This document shows positions 25,459 through 34,552 of a DNA stretch of 64,000 nt, piece after piece (position 1 is the first letter of the stretch; each line of letters starts with the position of its first letter). Under the pieces are notes generated by a model. That model did not search any database and was not told the origin of the DNA. It saw only the letters and a program-made list of their open reading frames with translations. This stretch comes from Salinihabitans flavidus (lineage in GTDB: Bacteria > Pseudomonadota > Alphaproteobacteria > Rhodobacterales > Rhodobacteraceae). The translations under genes and the position numbers were made by a program. The stretch is taken from contig NZ_FODS01000006.1 of NCBI RefSeq assembly GCF_900110425.1, positions 121,767 to 185,766 on the forward strand, written 5' to 3'.

Positions 25459-26378
25459 GCGCGCCTGCCACCAATGCGCCGATCGGGGTTTTGCCGGGGG
25501 GGATTGCGCTTCTGGGCGGGGTGCTGGTCGTGCTCTACACGGTTGTGATCTCCAGCGCCGATGCCATCACCAAGTTCATCTCCCACGGCTATGCCGCGCC
25601 GCAACTTTTCTGCGTGTCGGGGGGACTTGTCGCCGCGCTTTGTTATATCAGCGCGCGCGCGAGGGGCGGGCGCGGGGGGTTGCGCACCGGCTGTCCGCGC
25701 GCTTTGGCGTTACGGGCGGCGCTGACCGTGGCGGGATCGGTCGCGTTTTTCGAAGCGTTCCGCCAACTCCCTTTTGCCGAGGTGTTTCTTTTCATCGGTA
25801 TGGTGCCGATCTTCGCCGGGCTGCTGTCGGGCCTGATTCTGGATGAACGGGTGCGCCCGACGGCCTGGACCGCGCTGCTGGTCGGCTTCGTGGGAGTCCT
25901 GTTCCTGTTTCCCGAGGGCCTGGCTTCTGTATCCTTCGGGCATGGGGTCGCCTTGCTTGCCTGTCTGGCAGGGGCGTTGTCGATGGTGCTGGCGCGCTAT
26001 ATCGGCAAGCGCGAAAGCAATTCGCTGGCGCAGGTCTTTCACACCAATCTGGCGCTTTGCCTCGTGATGGGGATTGCGCTGCCGTTCGTCTATCGCCCGA
26101 TGCCCTTGGCGGACATGCTCTGGGTTCTGGCCTATGCGGGGTGCCTGTTCGCCGCGCGCTGGCTTTTGGTGGTGTCGCTGCGCATGATGCCAGCCTATGT
26201 GGTCACGCCGCTGATGAACCTTCAGTTCATCTGGATGGTGGTGTTGGGCGCGGTGTTTTTCGGTGAATGGCCGCCAGTGGCAACCTATCTTGGTGTGGTG
26301 ATCGTGATCGGCTCCGGGTTGTTCCTGATCTATGATCAGTCGCGCACTGTGCCAGCGGTAAAACGCTCCGCCGGGTAA
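25455..26378 (+). CDS. EamA/DMT family transporter
   Basis: The 307-residue protein has about ten predicted membrane helices in two EamA halves, starting at ALLGGVLVVLYTVVI and ending ATYLGVVIVIGSGLFLIYD. The second half shows LMNLQFIWMVVLGAVFFGEWP, typical of the drug/metabolite transporter superfamily, which usually exports amino acids or metabolites. It overlaps the preceding gene by 4 nt. Cargo is unknown; co-transcription suggests a small product linked to the repeat-protein cassette. Confidence 0.88.
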   Translation: MSAPATNAPIGVLPGGIALLGGVLVVLYTVVISSADAITKFISHGYAAPQLFCVSGGLVAALCYISARARGGRGGLRTGCPRALALRAALTVAGSVAFFEAFRQLPFAEVFLFIGMVPIFAGLLSGLILDERVRPTAWTALLVGFVGVLFLFPEGLASVSFGHGVALLACLAGALSMVLARYIGKRESNSLAQVFHTNLALCLVMGIALPFVYRPMPLADMLWVLAYAGCLFAARWLLVVSLRMMPAYVVTPLMNLQFIWMVVLGAVFFGEWPPVATYLGVVIVIGSGLFLIYDQSRTVPAVKRSAG

Positions 26379-26387
26379 GGCCGGAGC
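26365..26387. terminator. Possible bidirectional hairpin between DMT and erpA-like genes
   Basis: GCTCCG (26365-26370) pairs with CGGAGC (26382-26387), with extra inner CC/GG pairing, over the two convergent stop codons. There is no clear T-run, so the terminator call is tentative. Confidence 0.35.
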
Positions 26388-26710
26388 TACATGGCGAAAC
26401 TTGTGCCGCAGCCGCAGGAACTGGAGGCGTTGGGATTGTCGATCACGAAACGCGCGCCGATCAACTCCTCGGTGAAGTCGATGGTGGCGCTTGCCAGAAA
26501 GGGAAGGGAGACACTGTCCACCACGACTTTCTGTCCCTGTCCTTCGAGCACCAGATCGTCTTCGGACGGGGCGTCAAGCTTGATCTCATATTGAAATCCC
26601 GAGCATCCGCCACCTTCCACCGCCACGCGCAGGGCCTGACCTTTCGCGTCGGCGCCAATCTCTGCAAGCCGGGTGAAGGCGCGATCCGTGACTTTCGGGG
26701 GAAGCTGCAT
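26387..26710 (-). CDS. HesB/IscA/ErpA-type iron-sulfur cluster carrier
   Basis: The 107-residue A-type carrier has the three conserved Cys in GGGCSGFQY and SSSCGCGTSF, ligands for a [2Fe-2S] or [4Fe-4S] cluster passed to apo-proteins. Length is typical. It resembles ErpA, but IscA and SufA cannot be excluded. The ATG at 26710 (MQLPPKVTDRAF) was chosen over upstream in-frame starts lacking similarity. It is divergent from dgt with an 88-nt gap. Confidence 0.9.
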   Translation of the reverse strand: MQLPPKVTDRAFTRLAEIGADAKGQALRVAVEGGGCSGFQYEIKLDAPSEDDLVLEGQGQKVVVDSVSLPFLASATIDFTEELIGARFVIDNPNASSSCGCGTSFAM

Positions 26711-26798
26711 TTCTTGCTCCTGTTGCGGGGTTCGCGGTTCAATCCTGTTTCGCCCTGCAATATAAGCGCGGCGTGGACTGGCGACAAGGATTAGCAAC

Positions 26799-27941
26799 AT
26801 GGCAGCGCCCTATGCCTCCGATCCCGCGCGCGCAAGGGGACGGCGCATCGCGGAAGAGGAAAGCGCGTTCCGGTCCTGCTTTCAGCGGGACAGGGACAGG
26901 ATCATCCATTGCAGCGCCTTCCGGCGGCTCAAGCACAAGACACAGGTCTTCGTGGAGCACGAGGGCGATTATTTCCGGACCCGGCTGACCCATTCGATCG
27001 AAGTGGCGCAGGTGGCGCGGACGATCGCGGGGGCGCTGGGGCTCAATCAGGAACTGACAGAGGGCGTGGCGCTGGCGCATGATCTGGGGCACACGCCCTT
27101 CGGCCATACCGGCGAGGATGCGCTCAATGCGCTGATGTCGCCTTATGGCGGGTTCGATCACAATGCGCAGGCGGTGCGGATCGTCACCTCTCTTGAACGG
27201 CATTACGCGGCCTTCGACGGGTTGAACCTGACCTGGGAAACCCTTGAAGGCATTGCAAAACACAACGGGCCGGTGGTGGGGGATCTGCCCTATGCGCTGG
27301 CTGACTACAACGCGGTCCATGATCTTGAGCTGCACACGCACGCCAGCGCCGAGGCGCAGGTGGCCGCGCTGTCCGATGACATCGCCTACAACAATCACGA
27401 TCTGCTGGACGGGCTGCATGCCGGGCTCTTCACGCAGGAGGAGATAACCGGGTTGCCCATCGTCGGGGATGCCTTTGCCAAGGTGGACGCGGCCTGGCCG
27501 GGGCTGGAGCGGTCGCGGCGCAAGCATGAGGCGCTGCGGCGGGTCTTTGGCGTCATGGTCTCGGATGTGATCGACCGCTCGCGTCACCTTCTCAATGAGA
27601 GCGGCGCGCGGGATGTGCAGGAGATCCGCAATCTCGGCCGGCCGGTAATCCGGTTTTCCGATGCTGTCTGGGCGGATTTGCAGGACATTCGCGCCTTTCT
27701 GTTCACGCGGATGTATCGCGCGCCCTCGGTGATGGCCAAACGCCGCGAGGTCACGCAGGCCGTCGACGAGTTGTTCCCCTTCTTCCTGGCCAATACCAAC
27801 TGGCTTCCCGAGGAATGGCGTCACGATATCGAGGCCGCGCGGGACGAGGTCGCGCTGGCGCGCATCGTGGCCGACTACATCGCCGGGATGACTGACCGTT
27901 TCGCGCTTCAGGAACACGCCCGGCTGATCGCGGGCCGCTGA
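26799..27941 (+). CDS. Deoxyguanosinetriphosphate triphosphohydrolase-like protein
   Basis: The 380-residue HD-domain protein shows [13 protein letters not shown] and [19 protein letters not shown], the His/Asp metal ligands of dGTPase-like enzymes that hydrolyse dNTPs to nucleoside and tripolyphosphate. The N-terminus ([22 protein letters not shown]) matches the bacterial type-2 subfamily. Length is normal. It precedes argS by 62 nt on the same strand. Confidence 0.93.
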   Translation: MAAPYASDPARARGRRIAEEESAFRSCFQRDRDRIIHCSAFRRLKHKTQVFVEHEGDYFRTRLTHSIEVAQVARTIAGALGLNQELTEGVALAHDLGHTPFGHTGEDALNALMSPYGGFDHNAQAVRIVTSLERHYAAFDGLNLTWETLEGIAKHNGPVVGDLPYALADYNAVHDLELHTHASAEAQVAALSDDIAYNNHDLLDGLHAGLFTQEEITGLPIVGDAFAKVDAAWPGLERSRRKHEALRRVFGVMVSDVIDRSRHLLNESGARDVQEIRNLGRPVIRFSDAVWADLQDIRAFLFTRMYRAPSVMAKRREVTQAVDELFPFFLANTNWLPEEWRHDIEAARDEVALARIVADYIAGMTDRFALQEHARLIAGR

Positions 27942-28003
27942 GGGCAGCGATTGACGCGGGCGCTGGCGGTGGTAAACCGCGCGGGACACGAAAGGACCAT
28001 GCA

Positions 28004-29749
28004 ATGAACCTTTTTCAGGATATCCGCGCGCTTGTCATCGGGGCGCTGGAGATCATGCAGGCGGATGGCGTTATTCCGGTCGGGCTTGATTTTGCAAATG
28101 TGACCGTAGAGCCGCCGCGCGATCCGGCCCATGGCGACATGGCGACCAATGCGGCGATGGTGCTGGCCAAGCCCGCGAAGATGAAGCCGCGCGACATCGC
28201 GGAGGCGCTTGCCGGGCATCTTGCAGCGGACTATCGCGTGGATACGGCAGAAGTTGCGGGGCCGGGCTTTCTCAACCTGCGGCTGTCGCCGGCGCTCTGG
28301 CAGGGACTGGTCAAGTCGGTGCTGTCGAGCGGTGAGGGGTTTGGACGCTCCACCCTTGGGGCGGGCCAGCGGGTCAATGTCGAATTTGTTTCCGCCAACC
28401 CGACGGGGCCGCTTCATGTGGGCCACACGCGCGGGGCGGTCTTCGGCGATGCGTTGGCGAGCCTGCTGGATCATGCCGGTTATGATGTCACGCGCGAGTA
28501 TTACATCAACGACGGCGGCGCGCAGGTCGATGTGCTCGCGCGGTCGGTCTATCTTCGGTATCTGGAAGCGCACGGGCAGGAGGTCGCCTTCGAGGACGGC
28601 ACCTATCCCGGCGAATATCTGATCGAGGTGGGAGAGGCGCTGCGCCGGAAGGTGGGCGATGCCTATGTCGGCAAGCCCGAGGATGTCTGGCTCGAACCGA
28701 TCCGGGACTTTGCCACCGACGCGATGATGGGGTTGATCCGCGCCGACCTGAAGTCGCTGGGTGTCGAGATGGATGTGTTCTTTTCCGAAAAATCGCTTTA
28801 TGGAACGGGACTTATCGAGCAGGCGCTCGACGCGCTCGACGCCAAGGGCCTGCTCTATGAAGGGGTGCTTGAGCCGCCCAAGGGCAAGATGCCCGACGAT
28901 TGGGAGCCGCGCGAGCAGACGCTGTTCAAATCCACCGAACACGGGGACGACGTGGATCGGCCGGTAAAGAAATCCGACGGCGGCTGGACCTATTTCGCGC
29001 CCGACATCGCCTATCACTATGACAAGGTTTCGCGCGGGTTCGATGCGTTGATCGACGTGTTCGGGGCCGATCACGGCGGATATGTGAAGCGGATGAAGGC
29101 GGCGGTGTCGGCGCTTTCGGACGGCCGGGTGCCGCTCGATGTCAAGCTGTGCCAGCTTGTGAAGCTCTGGAAGAACGGCGAGCCGTTCAAGATGTCGAAA
29201 CGCGCGGGCAATTTCGTCACCCTGCGCGACGTGGTGGAACTGGTGGGCGCTGATGTGACCCGCTTTGTCATGCTGACGCGGAAGAACGACGCGCCGCTCG
29301 ATTTCGACTTCGACAAGGTGCTGGAACAGTCGCGCGATAACCCGGTGTTCTACGTGCAGTACGCGCACGCCCGGGTGTGTTCGGTTCAGCGCAAGGCGCA
29401 GGAGGCGGGGATCGTGGTGGATGATGCCATGCTTGCGGCGGCGGATCTGACGAAGCTCGACCATGAGGCCGAGATTGCGGTGGCCAAGAAGATCGCAGAG
29501 TGGCCGCGTTTGGTGGAGATTGCCGCCCGCACGCATGAGCCGCATCGCGTGGCCTTTTACCTGTTCGAACTGGCCAGCGATCTTCACGGGCTGTGGAACA
29601 AGGGGCATGACGACCCCTCGCTTCGGTTCCTGCAAGAGGATGATGTGGATACATCGCAAGCGAAAATCGCTCTTGCGCGGGCCGTGGCCGTTGTTATTTC
29701 CGCAGGTCTTGGTATTCTTGGGGTCACTCCGGCAGACGAGATGCGGTAA
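28004..29749 (+). CDS. argS: Arginyl-tRNA synthetase
   Basis: This class I synthetase charges tRNA-Arg. The 581-residue protein has the HIGH-type motif HVGHTRGA (about residue 135), the KMSKS-type motif KMSKRAG, and a C-terminal anticodon-binding domain ending [12 protein letters not shown]. The N-terminal additional domain of ArgRS is present. Length is normal. It heads a plus-strand run followed by the SPOR, nagZ, scpA and scpB genes. Confidence 0.96.
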   Translation: MNLFQDIRALVIGALEIMQADGVIPVGLDFANVTVEPPRDPAHGDMATNAAMVLAKPAKMKPRDIAEALAGHLAADYRVDTAEVAGPGFLNLRLSPALWQGLVKSVLSSGEGFGRSTLGAGQRVNVEFVSANPTGPLHVGHTRGAVFGDALASLLDHAGYDVTREYYINDGGAQVDVLARSVYLRYLEAHGQEVAFEDGTYPGEYLIEVGEALRRKVGDAYVGKPEDVWLEPIRDFATDAMMGLIRADLKSLGVEMDVFFSEKSLYGTGLIEQALDALDAKGLLYEGVLEPPKGKMPDDWEPREQTLFKSTEHGDDVDRPVKKSDGGWTYFAPDIAYHYDKVSRGFDALIDVFGADHGGYVKRMKAAVSALSDGRVPLDVKLCQLVKLWKNGEPFKMSKRAGNFVTLRDVVELVGADVTRFVMLTRKNDAPLDFDFDKVLEQSRDNPVFYVQYAHARVCSVQRKAQEAGIVVDDAMLAAADLTKLDHEAEIAVAKKIAEWPRLVEIAARTHEPHRVAFYLFELASDLHGLWNKGHDDPSLRFLQEDDVDTSQAKIALARAVAVVISAGLGILGVTPADEMR

Positions 29750-29834
29750 AAACCGTGCGGAACTGACAGGCCGGGGTGAGGCGAAGGCAAGATTACCCCG
29801 GCGACCATGTATCGCCGGAGGCAGTGAGGCGAGA

Positions 29835-30815
29835 ATGGCAGATTTTCCCATGACCGGGGCCCAAGAGGCGCCGTCGCAGAGCAGATCCATTGCAAGTCTG
29901 GCGAACTGGGCCGGGGCCGCAGTGTCTCTGGCGCTGATTTTCGGCGCGGGAGTCTGGGGCTACAAGCTTCTGGTGAGAGATGTGACCGGCGTGCCGGTGG
30001 TGCGTGCCGTCGAAGGCCCGATGCGGGTGCAACCCGACGATCCGGGCGGACGCCCGGCCGAGCATCAGGGGCTGGCCGTGAACAATGTGGCGGCCGAAGG
30101 GGTGGCTGCCGCGCCGGCAGATCGGCTTGTGCTCGCGCCTCAGCCGATCCGGCTTGCGGATGAGGATGTGCCCGTCACGCAGGTGAAGGCCGAGATTATT
30201 GAAGACGCGGAGGATGGCCCTGCCGAGGCAAACGAGCCGATTACAGCGCCCGAGCCGCTGAACGGCGGGCGTGCCGCGTCCATAGAGGCGCTGGCCGAGC
30301 AGATTGCCGCCGGGGCGGCGAAACTGTCCACGTCTGCAAAAGCGAGCCCGGTTGCGGACAGCTCCGACAGCGACAGCTCGACCGCCACAGCGGAAGAGGC
30401 GGAGTCCGAACCCGAAGCGACCGTTGCCGGGGGGCTTGGTGTCTCGCTCCGGCCGAAATTGCGACCCGAGGGCGTTCAACTGGCGTCTGCCGCATCGATG
30501 TCGGGGGGGGCTGACGCTCTGCCCGCTGACACGGTGGATGAGGTTGATCCGGCGAGCATCACGGTGGGCACGCGGCTGGTACAGCTTGGCGCCTTTGCCA
30601 GCCCAGAGATCGCGCGCGAGCAGTGGGATAAACTTCAAGGGCGCTTTGCCACGGTTCTGGACGGCAAGAAACGCGTGATCCAGAAGGCGACAAGTGGCGG
30701 ACGGGTCTTTTACCGGCTGCGCGCGATGGGGTTCGATGATCTGAGCGATGCGCGCCGGATGTGTTCCGCACTGAAGGCGGAGAATGCCGACTGTATTCCG
30801 GTGGTGACACGTTGA
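29835..30815 (+). CDS. SPOR domain membrane protein
   Basis: The 326-residue protein has a short cytoplasmic tail, one membrane helix (about 24-45, ISLANWAGAAVSLALIFG-like region), a long acidic Ala/Glu/Ser-rich linker, and a C-terminal SPOR domain from about 245 (VQLGAFASPEIAREQWDKL). SPOR domains bind denuded peptidoglycan at the septum, so a cell-division role fits. The ATG at 29835 follows GAGGCGAGA. Its stop overlaps the TTG start of nagZ by 4 nt, tying it to peptidoglycan recycling. Confidence 0.88.
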   Translation: MADFPMTGAQEAPSQSRSIASLANWAGAAVSLALIFGAGVWGYKLLVRDVTGVPVVRAVEGPMRVQPDDPGGRPAEHQGLAVNNVAAEGVAAAPADRLVLAPQPIRLADEDVPVTQVKAEIIEDAEDGPAEANEPITAPEPLNGGRAASIEALAEQIAAGAAKLSTSAKASPVADSSDSDSSTATAEEAESEPEATVAGGLGVSLRPKLRPEGVQLASAASMSGGADALPADTVDEVDPASITVGTRLVQLGAFASPEIAREQWDKLQGRFATVLDGKKRVIQKATSGGRVFYRLRAMGFDDLSDARRMCSALKAENADCIPVVTR

Positions 30816-31819
30816 GTGGTTTCGGCGCAGTCATTTCTGGCTGCGCCGGGCCACGATTGAGCCCGGCGGAACGCGATCTTTTCCGCGACCTGCGACCTTT
30901 CGGGTACATATTGTTCGATCGAAACCTCGAAGAGCCCGGTCAGATCCGCGCGCTCTGTGAGGAACTGCGCGACTGCGTGGACCATGCCGCGCCCATCCTG
31001 ATTGATCAGGAGGGCGGACGGGTGCAGCGACTGCGACCGCCTTTGGCGCGCGATTGGCCTGCACCGTTTGATTTCGTTGCGCAAGCCGGGGCAGGGGCAG
31101 AGCAGGCCATGCGGCTCCGCTATCGCCTTATCGCGGAAGAGTTGCGCGCGCTTGGTATCGACACGAATTGCGCGCCGCTGGTGGATGTCGCCGAGCACAC
31201 GACCCATCCCTTCCTGCGCAACCGATGCTATGGCACCGACGCACAGGGCGTGACCCGGATCGGCCGCGCCGTTGCCGAGGGGCTGATGCAGGGCGGGGTC
31301 TATCCGGTGATCAAGCATGTTCCGGGCCACGGGCGGGCGCAGGCCGACAGTCACCGCGACCTGCCGCGCGTCGCGGCGGACCGCGTGGCACTGTCGCGCG
31401 ATTTCGCCCCCTTTGCCGCGCTTGCCGATCTGCCGATGGCGATGACGGCGCATATTGTCTATGACGCGCTCGATACGCGCCCAGCCACGCTTTCGCCTGT
31501 CGTGATGGATACGATCCGCGAGGAAATCGGGTTTCAGAATCTGATCATGACCGATGACATTTCGATGCGGGCCTTGACGGGAGATGTGGCGCAAAATGCG
31601 CGCGGCGCGATTGTGGCGGGCTGCGATGCGGTGCTGCATTGCAATGGCGATTTCAAGGAGATGCGCGCCGTGGCCGAGGCCGCAGGCGCCATGACCGATG
31701 CGGCGCAGGCCCGTGCAGAGGCGGTGTTGCAGAACCGGCCCAAAGCACAGCCCGTTGACATTGCCGCGCTCACGGCAGAGCTTGAGGCCCTGTTGAACGG
31801 GCGCGATCATGGCGGATAG
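30812..31819 (+). CDS. nagZ: Beta-N-acetylhexosaminidase
   Basis: This GH3 enzyme removes GlcNAc from muropeptides during peptidoglycan recycling. The 335-residue product has LIDQEGGRVQRL, the catalytic loop KHVPGHGRAQADSHRDLP and the nucleophile Asp in MTDDISMRAL. The start is most likely TTG at 30812 (SGFGAVISG), overlapping the SPOR stop as TTGA; upstream in-frame starts would lie well within the SPOR gene. The 3' end overlaps scpA by 11 nt. Confidence 0.92.
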   Translation: MSGFGAVISGCAGPRLSPAERDLFRDLRPFGYILFDRNLEEPGQIRALCEELRDCVDHAAPILIDQEGGRVQRLRPPLARDWPAPFDFVAQAGAGAEQAMRLRYRLIAEELRALGIDTNCAPLVDVAEHTTHPFLRNRCYGTDAQGVTRIGRAVAEGLMQGGVYPVIKHVPGHGRAQADSHRDLPRVAADRVALSRDFAPFAALADLPMAMTAHIVYDALDTRPATLSPVVMDTIREEIGFQNLIMTDDISMRALTGDVAQNARGAIVAGCDAVLHCNGDFKEMRAVAEAAGAMTDAAQARAEAVLQNRPKAQPVDIAALTAELEALLNGRDHGG

Positions 31820-32612
31820 GCAGGGAGATACGACACTGGCGCCGGATGTGGCCGAGCGGCTCTCGGCTGAGGCGCTTATCGTGGATGTGGACGGATTCGA
31901 GGGGCCGCTCGATCTTCTTCTGACGCTGTCACGCACGCAGAAAGTCGATTTGCGCAAAATCTCGATTCTCGACCTCGCCCGGCAGTATCTGGGTTTCGTG
32001 GAGAAGGCGAAAGCGCTTCGGATCGAGCTGGCCGCCGACTATCTTGTCATGGCGGCCTGGCTCGCCTTTCTGAAATCGCGGCTGCTGCTGCCCCCCGACC
32101 CGGCGGAAGAGGGGCCTTCGGGCGAAGAGTTGGCGACGCATCTCGCATTTCAGCTCGAACGGCTTCAGGCCATGCGAGACGCGGCGGCGCGGCTTATGGC
32201 CCGTGACCGGCTCGGCCGGGATTTCTTTGCCCGTGGCATCCCCGAAGATGTGACCCGGTTTCGCCGGATCACCTATACCGCCTCGCTTCTGGATCTGATG
32301 CAGGGGTATGCCCGGATCCGCACGCGCGATGAGTTTCGCCCCTACGTGATGGACCGCGATTCCGTCTTCACGATGGAACAGGCGCTTGACCGGATGCGCG
32401 GATTGATCGGCTTTGCCGGCACATGGACGGATATCGAGAGCTACCTGCCCGAAGGCTGGCAGAGCGATCCGAAAAGGCGCCGATCGGCCACGGCGTCCAC
32501 CTTCGCCGCTTCCCTGGAGCTGGCCAAGGAAGGTAAGGTGGAGTTGCGGCAGTCGGCGACATTCGCGCCGATCGAGTTGCGGCGCCGGACGGAGGGCGAC
32601 CATGACGGATGA
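31809..32612 (+). CDS. scpA: Segregation and condensation protein A
   Basis: ScpA is the kleisin that bridges SMC heads in chromosome condensation. The 267-residue product has the family signature FEGPLDLLLTLSRTQKVDLRK near residue 30 and AADYLVMAAWLAFLKSRLLLP. Its ends overlap nagZ (11 nt) and scpB (11 nt), so the three are translationally coupled. The smc gene is not in the window. Confidence 0.93.
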   Translation: MADRQGDTTLAPDVAERLSAEALIVDVDGFEGPLDLLLTLSRTQKVDLRKISILDLARQYLGFVEKAKALRIELAADYLVMAAWLAFLKSRLLLPPDPAEEGPSGEELATHLAFQLERLQAMRDAAARLMARDRLGRDFFARGIPEDVTRFRRITYTASLLDLMQGYARIRTRDEFRPYVMDRDSVFTMEQALDRMRGLIGFAGTWTDIESYLPEGWQSDPKRRRSATASTFAASLELAKEGKVELRQSATFAPIELRRRTEGDHDG

Positions 32613-33264
32613 GAGCGAAGCCCGCAACGACAGCCTGTTCGAGGCGCCGCCGATCGCGGAGCAGGAGCGGATGGTCGAGGCGATCCTGTTTGCCACCGCC
32701 GCGCCGGTGACGGTCAAGGACCTGAACGACCGGATGCCGCATGGCAGCGACGCCGCCGAGGCCCTTGTGCACCTGCGCAAGCGATATGACGGGCGCGGCG
32801 TGCAGGTGGTCAAGGTGGGCGATGCCTGGGCCATGCGCACCGCGCCGGATCTGGGATTTCTCATGCAGCAGGAAATGGTGGAGACGCGCAAGCTATCTCG
32901 TGCGGCGATCGAAACCTTGGCCATCATCGCCTATCACCAACCCGTCACCCGTGCCGAGATCGAAGAGATCCGGGGGGTCAGCGTGAGCCGGGGCACGGTT
33001 GATCAGCTTCTCGAGATGGAGTGGATCCGGTTCGGGCGACGTAAAATGACACCGGGCCGGCCGGTGACGTTTGTCGTGACGCAGGAATTCCTCGATCATT
33101 TCGGTCTCGAGAGCGCACGCGATCTTCCGGGGCTGAAAGAATTGCGGGGGGCCGGCCTTCTGGAAAACCGCCCGCCGCCGACCGCCATGCCGGGACCGGG
33201 CGAAACGTCAGAGGATGAAGAGGATGGCTTGCAGATCGGGCAGTCGGAACTGTTCGAGGACTGA
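32602..33264 (+). CDS. scpB: Segregation and condensation protein B
   Basis: ScpB dimers wrap ScpA in the SMC complex through paired winged helices. The 220-residue product shows VEAILFATAAPVTVKDL and the conserved block LSRAAIETLAIIAYHQPVTRAEIEEIRGV. The ATG at 32602 lies 11 nt before the scpA stop. The C-terminus is an acidic tail (ETSEDEEDG), which is common in this family. Confidence 0.93.
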   Translation: MTDESEARNDSLFEAPPIAEQERMVEAILFATAAPVTVKDLNDRMPHGSDAAEALVHLRKRYDGRGVQVVKVGDAWAMRTAPDLGFLMQQEMVETRKLSRAAIETLAIIAYHQPVTRAEIEEIRGVSVSRGTVDQLLEMEWIRFGRRKMTPGRPVTFVVTQEFLDHFGLESARDLPGLKELRGAGLLENRPPPTAMPGPGETSEDEEDGLQIGQSELFED

Positions 33265-33339
33265 ATTTTACCAGATCCTGACTGCAAATCGGCGCATTTC
33301 ATGTCCATATTGGAGGTCGGAAGAGCAAAGGATGGTGCT

Positions 33340-33564
33340 ATGAACGTCAATATGATTATCAACATGGTCATGCGCACCGTGATGCGGCGCCTCGTCAGCC
33401 GGGGCGTGAACAGCGGCATCAACCGCATGTCGAAACGCAAGGGTCAGACCGATGAAGAGGGCGGTCAGGCGCAGGGCCAGCCCCGCACGCGCAAGGGTCA
33501 CGGACGATCGGCGAAACAGGCCAAGCAGGCGATGCGGATGATGCGCCGCTTTGGCCGGTTCTGA
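33340..33564 (+). CDS. Small basic protein of unknown function
   Basis: The 74-residue product starts MNVNMIINMVMRTVMRRLVSRG, a Met-rich amphipathic helix, followed by a Gln/Gly/Lys-rich hydrophilic middle and a basic tail RMMRRFGRF. The net charge is strongly positive. It is not clearly secreted. The ATG at 33340 is 76 nt past scpB; an in-frame ATG at 33301 is possible. Nucleic acid or membrane-surface binding could be imagined, but no motif shows it. Confidence 0.62.
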   Translation: MNVNMIINMVMRTVMRRLVSRGVNSGINRMSKRKGQTDEEGGQAQGQPRTRKGHGRSAKQAKQAMRMMRRFGRF

Positions 33565-33711
33565 GGGTGCCTCATCGCCGGGGATCGGTTTAGTGTGCGG
33601 GTTTGACGCAAGGTGAGGTTCAGACCCTGTGCGCGCAAGGCGGGGGCAAGGCAGTTCCGAGGTCCAAACTCTTGAATGATAAGGGGCTGGCAGAATTTCG
33701 ACGGGCGTGGA

Positions 33712-34416
33712 ATGGGGCAGGCGGTGAAAACAGTTATTTTCGATCTTGATGGAACGCTGGCGGATACCAGTGTCGACCTGATCGCCGCCGCCAATGCGGC
33801 GTTTCGTACCATGGGGGAGGGCAATCTTCTCGATCCCACAAAAGATGCGGTCACAGCGTTTCAGGGCGGGCGGGCTATGCTGCGCCTCGGCCTGACGCGG
33901 CTTGAGCGTATGAACGAGGCGGTGGTGGATGAATTTTATCCGGTTCTGCTCGAAGCCTACTCCGGGGCAATTGACGTGCACACGCAGCTTTACCCGCGCG
34001 CGATGGAGGCGGTCGAGGTTCTCAAGGCCGAAGGCTACGGCGTGGGGATCTGCACGAACAAGCCCGAGGCTCTGGCAGAGCTTCTCATGACACGGCTTGG
34101 CGCGCGCGCGGCCTTCGGGGCGCTTATCGGTGCCGATAGTCTGCCGGTGCGCAAACCCGATCCGGCCCCCTTGATCGAGACGGTGCGGCGGCTTGGCGGA
34201 GATCCCGCGCAGACTGTTCTGATCGGGGACACGGTGACGGATCGTGACACCGCGCGGGCGGCGGGTGTGCCATCCATTCTCGTGACCTTCGGACCCGGCG
34301 GCAAGGAGGTTGCGGCGCTTGAGCCGGAAGCGTTGTTGAACGACTACGCGGATTTGCCGGATCTGCTGCGGGATCTCGCGCGGCGCCGAATGGGGATTGT
34401 CGATCAGCGGCGCTGA
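33712..34416 (+). CDS. HAD hydrolase, phosphoglycolate phosphatase-like
   Basis: The 234-residue protein carries the HAD motif I VIFDLDGTLADT, motif II ICTNKPE, and motif III-IV KPDPAPL...LIGDTVTDRDTARAAG. It fits Gph, which removes 2-phosphoglycolate formed by DNA repair or photorespiration, but other sugar phosphates are possible. Start codons at 33712 (ATG) and 33724 (GTG) are both plausible. A clear terminator follows the stop. Confidence 0.87.
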   Translation: MGQAVKTVIFDLDGTLADTSVDLIAAANAAFRTMGEGNLLDPTKDAVTAFQGGRAMLRLGLTRLERMNEAVVDEFYPVLLEAYSGAIDVHTQLYPRAMEAVEVLKAEGYGVGICTNKPEALAELLMTRLGARAAFGALIGADSLPVRKPDPAPLIETVRRLGGDPAQTVLIGDTVTDRDTARAAGVPSILVTFGPGGKEVAALEPEALLNDYADLPDLLRDLARRRMGIVDQRR

Positions 34417-34417
34417 A

Positions 34418-34439
34418 TGACGCGATGCGCGTCAATTTT
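34418..34439 (+). terminator. Rho-independent terminator after the gph-like gene
   Basis: TGACGCG (34418-34424) pairs with CGCGTCA (34428-34434) around a 3-nt loop and is followed by ATTTTC. It lies 2 nt past the stop codon. Confidence 0.75.
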
Positions 34440-34552
34440 CGCGCTTATGCGGTCGGGGTCTCGTGAAATGTCGTGAAAGAAGTTATTTCGGAGCCTGAAA
34501 GATGCATTGGGCGCGTTGATTGCGCGGCAAAGATCGGGAGCATGTGATCCGC

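Noticed and set aside
27908..29890. Long minus-strand open frame (660 codons) over argS
   Set aside because: Antisense to argS with no domain or plausible start.
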